A stretch of 48,959 nucleotides of DNA, taken from Gemmatimonadota bacterium (GTDB taxonomy: Bacteria > Gemmatimonadota > Gemmatimonadetes > Gemmatimonadales > Gemmatimonadaceae). The translations under genes were made by a program, and so were the position numbers. The stretch is from the NCBI GenBank assembly GCA_026387895.1, contig JAPLKT010000146.1:43694-92652 (forward strand), in the 5' to 3' direction. Below are positions 28,820-36,996 of this stretch, one piece after another. Positions within the stretch are counted from its first letter, which is position 1, and every line of letters starts with the position of its first letter. The notes under the pieces were generated by a model. It was not told where the DNA came from. It saw nothing but the letters and a program-made list of their open reading frames with translations, and searched no databases.

Positions 28820-28837
28820 GCGTGGCCTATGCGCGTC

Positions 28838-30928
28838 TCACGCACCGCAGCCCCCCGCACGTCCGCCGCCGCGTCCGCCGGCCGCTGGTGTGGTTGCCGG
28901 CTCCGCGGTGGGTGCCGGAGCAGCCTTGGGCCAGACATTGTCGGACGGATCACGATCCGGGAAGCGGCAGAAGGGGTCGAAGGCGACCTTCTCAATCTTG
29001 CGCCCGCCAAAATTGAGCGCGGCGGTGAAGGTGCGATCGCCCGCGAACCAGACGTCCACGGGATACGTCACAATCGCGGTGACGCTGTCGAGCATCGTGG
29101 CGTTGGCCATCGGCCTGATGGGTGCGCCCTTCGCCTCAAAGACGACCTTGAGCACGACCGGCGACGGCATCTGCCCGTCTTGGCGCACGACCACATTCGT
29201 CGTCGTGCCCTTGGTGCTGACGCTCGCGATGGAGCCGTCGACGCTCTCGGTCGTGAAGAGCCAGTAGTACCAGAACCAGCTCAGGTCCTTCTTGAGGGCC
29301 TTGTTCATGAAGAACATGTAGTCCCATGGGGACGGATGCTTGAACATCCAGGCCTTGCCCCAGTCGCTCTGCGCCTTCCACACAGCAGAATCGCCCACGA
29401 CGCCGCCGAGCATGGAGAGCATCAGTGGGGTCTTGGAGTAGGTGGTGAAGCTGTAGTACTGCGGACCCGCGTAGTTCGCGTTCCACATCATCGGCGGCTC
29501 GGCTTCGTTGCCACTGGTGCGGCCGTAGCTCTGGCCCTGTCCGTCGAGCACGGGCGGCGCTTTCCGACTGTCGGCCGCCGAGAGGATGTTCATGTACTGG
29601 TTGAAGCCTTCGTCCATCCAGCCGTACCAGGTCTCGTTGTTAGAGACCGTCATGGGCCACCACTGGTGGCCAGTTTCGTGGTCGGCGGCGCCCTGGTTGG
29701 AGTTGATCACCATGGGGTACTCCATGCCGGCGCTGGGGCCGGCCTGGAGCGTCATCTGCGGGAACTGGTAGGGGAACCAGAGCCCTGAGTAGAACTCGAG
29801 CGCGTGGCGGGTGATGGGGCCTGCGTTGGCGAAGGTCGACGCGTTGCCGGGGAGGAAAAACATGTTCACGGGGATCGCTGTCTTTCCCGGGATGGTGGCA
29901 CGGGTGGCGGACCAGTTGAACTTCTTGGCGGTGGCCCAGGCAAAGTCGTTGACCGTGTCGGCCACGAAGTGCCAGACCAGGCGATCACCCGCGGCGGTCG
30001 CCTTTCCGGGGCCGACTTCATCTGTCCCGATGATGGTGCGGACCTCGTCGCTCTCCAGCACGTGGCTCAGCCGCTCGCGGGCGGTGGCGGTCAGCACCTG
30101 CTCGGGATTTTGCAGGAGGCCGGTGCCGCTCACGACCCAGCCGGCGGGCACATCGATGCTGACGTCGAACTTTCCGAAGTTATTGTAAAACTCAGAGGGG
30201 CCGAGGTAGAGCTCTGGGTCCCATCCGCGGAGGTCGTCGTAGACGGCGACGCGTGGATACCACTGTGTCGGCTGGTAGAGCGTGTCCGCCCAGCGCTGGA
30301 TCATGCGGTGGTTGGCGCCGGGGCCGCCGGGGATCTTGTGGCTCCACTCAACTTCCAGTGTGGCACGTCCCTTGGCGGGGATTGGGTTCACGAGCGAGAT
30401 CGTGGCGCGGCTGGTGTTCATGCCGCTCGCACGGTTCTCGCTGGGAGCAGCAGCGGCTCCGCCACCACGCCCACCGCGACCACCGGCTGCAGCCGCGAGG
30501 TTCACGGGCTGGCCATTGACCGACATCTTCGTGATGACGAACCCGTCGGTGTTCTCGCTCGGCACCCAAGGCGCGAGATGCGGGCTCTGGAAGAGAAAGA
30601 GATTCTGGTCGAGTCGCATCACGATGCTCGCGAGCGAATCGGCGGTGTTGTTGCTGATCACGATCGACTCGCGCCCGGTGATGCGCGACGTGGCCGGATC
30701 GAGCTTGGCGCTAATCGTGTAGTCGGTGCGTAGCTGTGCGTAGTTCTTTCCCGGGCGTCCCGTGGAATCGCGCGTGCCGGCGGCGAAGGCCTTGCGAATG
30801 ATGTTGGTGAGCGGGATGTCGCGTCGGACGGCGCGCTCGGGGAGCTTGCTGCTGCTCTGTGTCGAGAGCGGGGCGAGGACGGCGCTGCCGGCGAAGAGTG
30901 CCAGCAGGAGGGGTGTGCGGACGGTCAT
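28838..30928 (-). CDS. exported M1-family metallopeptidase
   Basis: 696 residues with a signal peptide (LLLALFAGSAVLAPLSTQS, about 6-24). Zinc site HETGH (H417, E418, H421) and E440 eighteen residues later in WMDEGF. The usual GxMEN exopeptidase motif reads AGMEYPM here (in the segment before QGAADHETGH). Two Gly/Arg-rich low-complexity stretches stand out: one within the N-terminal domain (about 30437-30500) and one at the very C-terminus, GGRGGGRAGGCGA, which ends close to a cysteine. It lies between the TPR-S9 peptidase gene and the SET gene on the same strand. It probably digests peptides in the periplasm or outside. Confidence 0.92.
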   Translation of the reverse strand: MTVRTPLLLALFAGSAVLAPLSTQSSSKLPERAVRRDIPLTNIIRKAFAAGTRDSTGRPGKNYAQLRTDYTISAKLDPATSRITGRESIVISNNTADSLASIVMRLDQNLFLFQSPHLAPWVPSENTDGFVITKMSVNGQPVNLAAAAGGRGGRGGGAAAAPSENRASGMNTSRATISLVNPIPAKGRATLEVEWSHKIPGGPGANHRMIQRWADTLYQPTQWYPRVAVYDDLRGWDPELYLGPSEFYNNFGKFDVSIDVPAGWVVSGTGLLQNPEQVLTATARERLSHVLESDEVRTIIGTDEVGPGKATAAGDRLVWHFVADTVNDFAWATAKKFNWSATRATIPGKTAIPVNMFFLPGNASTFANAGPITRHALEFYSGLWFPYQFPQMTLQAGPSAGMEYPMVINSNQGAADHETGHQWWPMTVSNNETWYGWMDEGFNQYMNILSAADSRKAPPVLDGQGQSYGRTSGNEAEPPMMWNANYAGPQYYSFTTYSKTPLMLSMLGGVVGDSAVWKAQSDWGKAWMFKHPSPWDYMFFMNKALKKDLSWFWYYWLFTTESVDGSIASVSTKGTTTNVVVRQDGQMPSPVVLKVVFEAKGAPIRPMANATMLDSVTAIVTYPVDVWFAGDRTFTAALNFGGRKIEKVAFDPFCRFPDRDPSDNVWPKAAPAPTAEPATTPAAGGRGGGRAGGCGA

Positions 30929-31012
30929 AAGAAGCCTCGGTGTGAAGCAGAGAAGCTAGTGCAACCCGGTGCGAATGGCGATATGGGTTCGGTTCACGGT
31001 GATCCGCAATCT

Positions 31013-34000
31013 CTATTTGTTGGCGTCTAGGAGCTTCTTCCGCTCCTGCCAGCTCTGCCCGTCGGTGATCCACTTCGCCGCTGGCTCTCCCTTCAGGTAG
31101 TGCCCGAACCACTGGAGGATGCGCCGCTCGTAGTCAACGGCATTTTCTTTCTTGCCGAGCCCGTGTCCTTCGCCGGGGTAGAGCAGCATGACGACTTCTT
31201 TTCCGGCACGGCGCGCATAGTTGTAGAACTCCACGCCCTGGCGCATGTCGACGGTGGGATCGTCGCCGCCGATTTCGAGCAGCAGTGACTTGGCGGGCAT
31301 CACGTGGATTTTGTCGAGTGGCGAGTTCTTGACCATGGCGGCCATGTCCTCCCACGGGGCGACTTCCATGCGGAACTGCCCGGTTTCCCAGTGGTCGAAC
31401 TCGGGCACGGAACTCCAGTGCATCTGGCCGGCAAAGCTGATCATGTCGCTAATGCCGGCGCCGGCGACGGCGGTGGCAAACAGGGTGCTGTGGGTCGCCA
31501 GGTAATACGCTTCGTAGCCGCCCTGTGAATGCCCCGTGTGTCCGACACGCGCCGGATCCACCAACCCGCGGGCGATAACTTTTTTCACCGCTGCTTCGAC
31601 GGAATACAGCACCGACAAGCCCGGTTCGCGCGGCCGGAACACGATGTCCGGCATCAGGACGAAGTAGCCGTTCTGCGTGAAGACGTTGGCGTTGTAATAG
31701 TCGTTCTCGCGCGGCGAGATATACCGGTGCAGCCCCTGCGAAAGGAGTTCGTAGGTGTACACAATCATCGGGTACTTCTTCTTCGGGTCGTAGTTCGCCG
31801 GGTAATACAGAATCGCCTGCAGCGGCGTGCCGATGGTGCTCGTGAAGTCCATGAGCTCGGTCTTGCCCCACGCGTAGTCCTTCTGGAAGCTGTTCGTGGT
31901 CGTGATCGCCACGACATTCGACAAATCGGCTCCGGCCGTGTACAGCGACGGCGAATCGGCGAAGCTTTGTCGCGTGAACGAGTACCGGTCGGCACTGTCG
32001 GCTTTGGCTAGTCCGCCCACCGACTGATCGGCGAGGAGCAAGCGTTGCACCTCACCCGACGGCATGAGGCGCGCGTAGCCGCTCTTCTTGCTCTTGGTGC
32101 CGTAGAGTGCGAGGTACAGCGGCTTCGAGAGATCTACGCCGCGCTCGCCCGCGGCGGCGCCGAATCCGGCTCCTCCGCCGAAGATCACGAGGCGATGCTG
32201 GAGCTTTTCCGCTGACCCGTTGGTGAGTCGCACGCCGCCCGACCCGTCGAGCGCGAGCGACCACAGGTCATAGGCGCTGTTCACCAGCAACCGGGTTCCA
32301 TCCTTCGTCCACGAGGGCTGGCCGATCGACGGCAACACATCGGTCGGGTGGTCATCCTCGCGGTCGACGAAATCCACGGCCTGCGCCGTCGATTTCGCGG
32401 TGAGTTTTGCCGTGAGATTCGTGCGCGCGCCGTTCGCGACATTCACCACCCAATAATCACGCCCGTCAAACCAAGCGAGGTGCGTGCCAGTGGGATTGCC
32501 GCCGAAATAATGACGGATTTTCTCCAGCGTCCGCGTTCGCGCACCCGTGGAAAGGTCAATCGTCCACACGTCTTCGTCGCGACGGCCGAACTTCTGACCA
32601 AACGGATACGGCTTGCGGTCAATCTCTGTGGCCACGCGGTCCCCTTCAAGCACCGTGACCGTCTCTGCAGGATCGCTGCCAATGCGCACCACGGTTCCAT
32701 CGTTCAGGTGCCAGCTCGCGAGTGTCGTCGCCCGCAGATCGCGCGCTTCCGACGACCGCTGCTCGGGAATCACATGGACGTCGTTGGTGTGCCAGATCTC
32801 CACGTCGGAGATTTTCTCCTCGCTCTTCTTGGGCGCGTCGGCAATCACATCCCGGGCGCGGAGGCCGAGGTAGAGGGCGCTCCCGTCCTTGCTCCAGCTA
32901 GGCCGGCGATAATCCGCTACACGGAGACCGCGGGGAATCGCGCTCGCGTCGGCTTCGAGTGCGCGCAGTGTTGTGCTCGCCGATGTTACGCTCCGCCATG
33001 CAAGCACCGCGTGCGCGGTGTCGGAGAACTCTTTTTCCGCTCTGGTCCGCAGCACGGCGAGATCCGTCGACTTCGGCCGCCAGGCAAGTCCACGGTAGAT
33101 CGAGGCCGACGACTCCAGCACGCGCACCGTGCTGTTGCTGCCATCAAACAGCTGCACGCTGTTGCCAGTTCCACCATCGACGGTCATGGTGAAAGCAAGC
33201 AGTGCGCGCGAATCTGCCCACGCCTGTTCGACGACGCTCGAGAAGACGAGTCGCATGCCGGTCGCGAGTTCCTGCACCACGACATCCTGCACGCGCTTCC
33301 CTTCGGCGGGATACCGCGTCATGGCAATGAAGCGCCCGTCGCCGCTGTAGGAAAACGAAGCGACGTCGCCGAGGGTGGTGGTGTCGCCGGTCGTGAGGTT
33401 GCGCACGAGGATTCCCGTGTGCACGGGCTTCTTGTCTTTCGTCAGGCGATCGCGCTCCTTTGGCGAAACGCCAACGAGATAGCTCACCCAGCGCGAATCC
33501 GCCGTGAATGACGGCGCCGATCCGTAGGGGACGACGATTGTCGTGTTGCGCATTCCACTACGGACGCGAAGCTCATTCTCCTCATTCCCACGCGAGACCC
33601 CGACGGCGATCCACTGCCCGTCCGGTGACAGTCGCGCTGCGCCCAGCGACTCCCACTTGCCGAAGTCCTTGGGGGTGACGAGAGGCTTCTTGCCCGGGTT
33701 GAGCGGAGCCGCCGTTGCGGAGCCACCGCCGGTGCGGCGCAGTTCGATCTCCGAGACGATAAATCCGAAGCCGGCCCAGCCGCCACTCGCCACGGATCGT
33801 TCGAAATACTGCCGTGCGTGCACGGTGTCGCCCTTCACGAGATAGAAGTTCCCAATCCCGAAGCTCAGGGTGGCGACTTGCACGTCGGCGGTGTCGGCAG
33901 CGGTGAAGACACGCTCAGGATCAACAAGCCCACGATACATGCGAAGTCGCGCCGCGTAGGCGTTGTCAATCGCCAGCGAGTCGGGATGGCGATCGAGCAT

Positions 34001-34579
34001 CGCTTTCGCCTCGGCGCGCTTTCCCGCGCGCGCGAGCGACATCCAGAGCCAGTCGGTGGAGCCGGCTAGTTCGCCCGCGTCAGGCGCTTTCGGGAGCGCA
34101 TGGGTGAAGGCATCTGCCGCACCACCGAAGTCGCCTTGGGCGAAGCGGACGACGCCAAGGTGGTACCAGAGTCCGTAGATCGTGGTGTCGAGCGCAATGC
34201 CGCGCGTGAGATCGGTTGTGGCGTTGTCGAACTCACGGACGGAGAGGTACCGGTGTCCGCGCCAGCGGAGCAAGAGCGCGTTGTTGGGATGCGCGGCGAG
34301 CCCTGTGGTGAAGGTCTCGATAGCCTCGCGCATCTGGCGCACCCCTGCCTGCGCGGTGCCGAGCGCAACGATCCGGTCGATATTGCGCGGGTCTGCGGCG
34401 AGCGCCTTGGTCGCAGCAACAACCGTACCGGCGGGGTCGGCTTGCGAGCGATACTCAACACCGGCCGGGGAGCGGTACTGGGCGGTGGTCGGCGCAACAG
34501 TTTGCGCAGTGAGCGGCGCCACGAGCGGAGCGACGAACGCGAGGGCGGCAATCAGCGCCGCGGAGCGATGACGGGACAT
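31013..34579 (-). CDS. exported S9-family (prolyl oligopeptidase-type) peptidase with N-terminal TPR region
   Basis: 1188 residues, longer than a standard S9 enzyme (about 700). Signal peptide at 1-25 (ALIAALAFVAPLVAPLTAQ). Residues about 45-270 form helical repeats with TPR spacing (ALAADPRNIDRIVALGTAQAG; GLAAHPNNALLLRWRGH; GIALDTTIYGLWYHLGVVRFAQGDFGGAADAF). A WD/PD40-like propeller follows (for example LGAARLSPDGQWIAVGVSRG). The C-terminal alpha/beta hydrolase domain has GHSQGGY with the serine near 1017, GGDDPTVD for the aspartate and EGHGLG for the histidine. The substrate is likely peptides outside the cytoplasm. The 84-base gap to the downstream M1 gene leaves room for either read-through or a separate promoter. 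Confidence 0.9.
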   Translation of the reverse strand: MSRHRSAALIAALAFVAPLVAPLTAQTVAPTTAQYRSPAGVEYRSQADPAGTVVAATKALAADPRNIDRIVALGTAQAGVRQMREAIETFTTGLAAHPNNALLLRWRGHRYLSVREFDNATTDLTRGIALDTTIYGLWYHLGVVRFAQGDFGGAADAFTHALPKAPDAGELAGSTDWLWMSLARAGKRAEAKAMLDRHPDSLAIDNAYAARLRMYRGLVDPERVFTAADTADVQVATLSFGIGNFYLVKGDTVHARQYFERSVASGGWAGFGFIVSEIELRRTGGGSATAAPLNPGKKPLVTPKDFGKWESLGAARLSPDGQWIAVGVSRGNEENELRVRSGMRNTTIVVPYGSAPSFTADSRWVSYLVGVSPKERDRLTKDKKPVHTGILVRNLTTGDTTTLGDVASFSYSGDGRFIAMTRYPAEGKRVQDVVVQELATGMRLVFSSVVEQAWADSRALLAFTMTVDGGTGNSVQLFDGSNSTVRVLESSASIYRGLAWRPKSTDLAVLRTRAEKEFSDTAHAVLAWRSVTSASTTLRALEADASAIPRGLRVADYRRPSWSKDGSALYLGLRARDVIADAPKKSEEKISDVEIWHTNDVHVIPEQRSSEARDLRATTLASWHLNDGTVVRIGSDPAETVTVLEGDRVATEIDRKPYPFGQKFGRRDEDVWTIDLSTGARTRTLEKIRHYFGGNPTGTHLAWFDGRDYWVVNVANGARTNLTAKLTAKSTAQAVDFVDREDDHPTDVLPSIGQPSWTKDGTRLLVNSAYDLWSLALDGSGGVRLTNGSAEKLQHRLVIFGGGAGFGAAAGERGVDLSKPLYLALYGTKSKKSGYARLMPSGEVQRLLLADQSVGGLAKADSADRYSFTRQSFADSPSLYTAGADLSNVVAITTTNSFQKDYAWGKTELMDFTSTIGTPLQAILYYPANYDPKKKYPMIVYTYELLSQGLHRYISPRENDYYNANVFTQNGYFVLMPDIVFRPREPGLSVLYSVEAAVKKVIARGLVDPARVGHTGHSQGGYEAYYLATHSTLFATAVAGAGISDMISFAGQMHWSSVPEFDHWETGQFRMEVAPWEDMAAMVKNSPLDKIHVMPAKSLLLEIGGDDPTVDMRQGVEFYNYARRAGKEVVMLLYPGEGHGLGKKENAVDYERRILQWFGHYLKGEPAAKWITDGQSWQERKKLLDANK

Positions 34580-34618
34580 GGCGGGAGCCTGACTAGAGGA
34601 GTGGAGCCCGCCTCTAAG

Positions 34619-35059
34619 CTACCGCTTCTCTGGCGGCTCCGCTTCTGGGTTCTTGCCGGTCGCTTGGGGTGAATCCACGCCCTTCGGTGCGTCCGTCACG
34701 TCGGTCTTTACCGCGTGCGTGAGCTTGACGCGGTTCTGGGCGATCTCCATTGCTGTGCGCAGTTGGGCCACATGTTCGCGAAGCGCCCGGATTTTTGTCG
34801 TATCGCCCCCGCCGCGTCCAACCGCAAGAATCATCGAGGTGACGATGTCTGAGATCATGCCGAACTGTCCCTTCAGCAGCCCTTGCAGCGGCACCGCTAA
34901 CCGTTTCACCTGCTGCGGCGCCATCGCAATGGGGCGCTGATTCTTAACGTCGTTCGCCATCCGCTCGACGAGCGCATGAATCCCTGCGAGCGCCATCAGG
35001 CCTTCTTCGAGGGTTTGCAGCTTCTGCGTGCCGGCCCCGTCGAGCTTCACCGCGGGCAC
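34619..35059 (-). CDS. small alpha-helical protein of unknown function, downstream of aspartase
   Basis: 146 residues from GTG 35059, which begins 2 bases after the aspartase stop; the GGGGGGAAA at the end of aspA can serve as its ribosome site. The longer open frame to 35194 lies inside aspA. The sequence is almost all helix: LEEGLMALAGIHALVERMANDVKNQ, then VKRLAVPLQGLLKGQFGMISDIVTSMILAVGRGG, then IRALREHVAQLRTAMEIAQNRV, with a Lys/Glu/Pro-rich tail. No signal peptide or membrane segment. I do not recognise a family. Tight coupling suggests it works with, or regulates, the fused aspartase. Confidence 0.72.
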   Translation of the reverse strand: MPAVKLDGAGTQKLQTLEEGLMALAGIHALVERMANDVKNQRPIAMAPQQVKRLAVPLQGLLKGQFGMISDIVTSMILAVGRGGGDTTKIRALREHVAQLRTAMEIAQNRVKLTHAVKTDVTDAPKGVDSPQATGKNPEAEPPEKR

Positions 35060-35061
35060 TG

Positions 35062-36918
35062 CTATTTCCCCCCAATCATGGTGACCGGGTTCAGCGCACT
35101 GTCCAGCGCCTCGCGCGTCATCCATTGCTTTTCGAGCACGAGCTCGTAGACGCCTCGGCCGGTAGCCAACGCCTCCTTTGCGATCTCGGTGCACCGCTCG
35201 TAGCCAATCACCGGCACGAGCGCGGTGACAATCCCGATACTCTGCTCAACAAAGTGTCGCATCCGGTCAGGATTCGCCGTGATGCCCTCAATGCATTTCT
35301 CGCGCAACACGACGCAGGCGTTCCGCATGGTCTTGATGCTGCACAGCAAGCGGTAGGCGATGACGGGTTCGAACACATTCAGCTGCAACTGCCCGGCCTC
35401 AGCGGCCATCGTGACCGTCATGTCGCAGCCAATCACATCGAAGCACACCTGATTCACCACCTCGGGAATCACGGGGTTCACTTTTCCAGGCATGATGCTC
35501 GAGCCCGGTTGCATTGGCGGCAGGTTGATCTCCCCGAATCCCGTGCGTGGACCGCTGGAGAGCAGACGCAGGTCATTGCAGATCTTGCTCAACTTCACCG
35601 CACAGCGCTTCAACACGCCTGAGAGTTGCACAAAGGATCCCGTGTCCGATGTGGCTTCCACCAGATCTGGCGCCGTGATCAGCGTCAAACCGGTGACCTC
35701 GGAGAGACGCTGGCGGACGAGTTCCGCGTAACCGTTCGGCGCGGTGATTCCAGTCCCGATGGCCGTTGCCCCCATGTTCATCTCGCGGATCAGCGCCTGC
35801 GCTTCTGAGAGCCGGTCGATGTCTTCCTGCATCGTGTGCGCGAACGCGGCGAACTCTTGGCCGAGCGTCATGGGGACCGCATCCTGCAACTGCGTGCGCC
35901 CCATCTTGAGGTACGGGGCGAACTCCTCGCCTTTCGCGAGGAATGCGCCGACCAGATCGGCCATCGCCGCTTTCAGTCCGATGATCGCGTGGTGCATCGC
36001 GAGTTTGATTGACGTCGGGTACACGTCGTTGGTGCTCTGCGAGTGATTCACATGATTGTTGGGGTGCACAGTGTCGTACGACCCGCGCGGCAGTCCCATG
36101 AGTTCGAGGGCGCGATTCGCAATCACCTCGTTGGCGTTCATGTTGGTGCTCGTGCCCGCGCCGCCCTGGATCATGTCGACGAGGAAGTGCTCGTGATGGC
36201 GCCCGTCGGCGATTTCGTGACACGCGCGAACAATCGCGTCGCAGACCTCGGGGCTAATGAGCCCGAGCTCCGCGTTGGCGTTCGCTGCGGCCTCCTTCAC
36301 CTGTGCGAGCGCCACGATCAACTCGGGGAACTCGCGGAGCGGGACTCCCGTGATCGGAAAGTTCTCGATTGCACGGAGTGTCTGCACGCCGTAAAGCGCG
36401 GCGTCTGGGATTTCTCGTTCGCCGAGCAGGTCGTGTTCGAGGCGGCGGGCGCCGCCGCGGAAGCGCATGCCGCGGCCCCGACCGCTCAGCGTGGCGTCGA
36501 CACTCTTCAGGCGTTCGGCAATCGCTTGCGCCGCCTTGGTGACGAGCGCTGCGTACAGGCTGGGTTGATCCCGAAGCACGGGAGCGAGCGTGGCCTTGGG
36601 AAAGAGGAGCATCGTTGTGGTCGTCACGGCGCGTGCGGACGTGCCATGCGTGGCGTCCTCGAGGAGGACCCCTTCGCCGATAATCTCGCCGGCGCCGAGG
36701 GACGCGAGCCGTTCATGGCCGACCCCGTGCTCGATAACCAGCGTACCCGTCAGGATCACGCCGAAGAATCGCCGTTCGGAACCTTCCTCGAACAAGAGCT
36801 CGTCCGGCGCGAGGGTCCGGGCTTCGGCGAGAGTGCTGAGGTTCCAGAGTTCCGATTCGGGCAGGCCGTGAAAGAAGGCCACGTTTTGCAGCAGGTCGCT
36901 GGTGTGAGAGCTGGTCAT
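35062..36918 (-). CDS. aspA: aspartate ammonia-lyase with N-terminal cyclic-nucleotide-binding-like domain
   Basis: 618 residues from ATG 36918 (MTSSHTSDLLQNVAFF). Residues about 8-130 are a CAP-ED (cNMP-binding) fold: FFHGLPESELWNLS, LFEEGSERRFFGVILTGTLVI and GAGEIIGEGVLLEDATHGTSARA. The phosphate-binding cassette keeps Gly-Glu (G81-E82), but the arginine that binds the cyclic phosphate in CRP is replaced (about G92), so cAMP binding is doubtful. From about 157 a full aspartase follows: RLEHDLLGEREIPDAALYGVQTLRAIENF, TSTNMNANEV, and the superfamily signature SSIMPGKVNP with S473 as catalytic base. Reaction: aspartate to fumarate plus ammonia. The small gene at 34619 is tightly coupled downstream. 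Confidence 0.93.
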   Translation of the reverse strand: MTSSHTSDLLQNVAFFHGLPESELWNLSTLAEARTLAPDELLFEEGSERRFFGVILTGTLVIEHGVGHERLASLGAGEIIGEGVLLEDATHGTSARAVTTTTMLLFPKATLAPVLRDQPSLYAALVTKAAQAIAERLKSVDATLSGRGRGMRFRGGARRLEHDLLGEREIPDAALYGVQTLRAIENFPITGVPLREFPELIVALAQVKEAAANANAELGLISPEVCDAIVRACHEIADGRHHEHFLVDMIQGGAGTSTNMNANEVIANRALELMGLPRGSYDTVHPNNHVNHSQSTNDVYPTSIKLAMHHAIIGLKAAMADLVGAFLAKGEEFAPYLKMGRTQLQDAVPMTLGQEFAAFAHTMQEDIDRLSEAQALIREMNMGATAIGTGITAPNGYAELVRQRLSEVTGLTLITAPDLVEATSDTGSFVQLSGVLKRCAVKLSKICNDLRLLSSGPRTGFGEINLPPMQPGSSIMPGKVNPVIPEVVNQVCFDVIGCDMTVTMAAEAGQLQLNVFEPVIAYRLLCSIKTMRNACVVLREKCIEGITANPDRMRHFVEQSIGIVTALVPVIGYERCTEIAKEALATGRGVYELVLEKQWMTREALDSALNPVTMIGGK

Positions 36919-36996
36919 AGAGGAAAAAGCTACCGAGTGTCTCGCCGCGCGGGTAGCGAAAGGCCCCCCGGAGCGAGTAGCCTTCGGTATGCAGCT
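36919..36996. promoter_or_regulatory. divergent intergenic region between the fused aspA and the glycosyltransferase
   Basis: 78 bases that must hold both promoters, or overlapping ones. AGAGGAAAAAGC lies at the aspA side. I see no convincing palindrome or -35/-10 pair. Confidence 0.3.

Noticed and set aside
28310-29788. Plus-strand open frame of 492 codons opposite the SET and M1 genes
   Set aside because: Spans two real minus-strand genes and their junction; no domain seen.
36043-36996. N-terminal 318-codon extension of the glycosyltransferase frame
   Set aside because: Lies antisense inside aspA and has no similarity; the GT4 fold begins after 36997.
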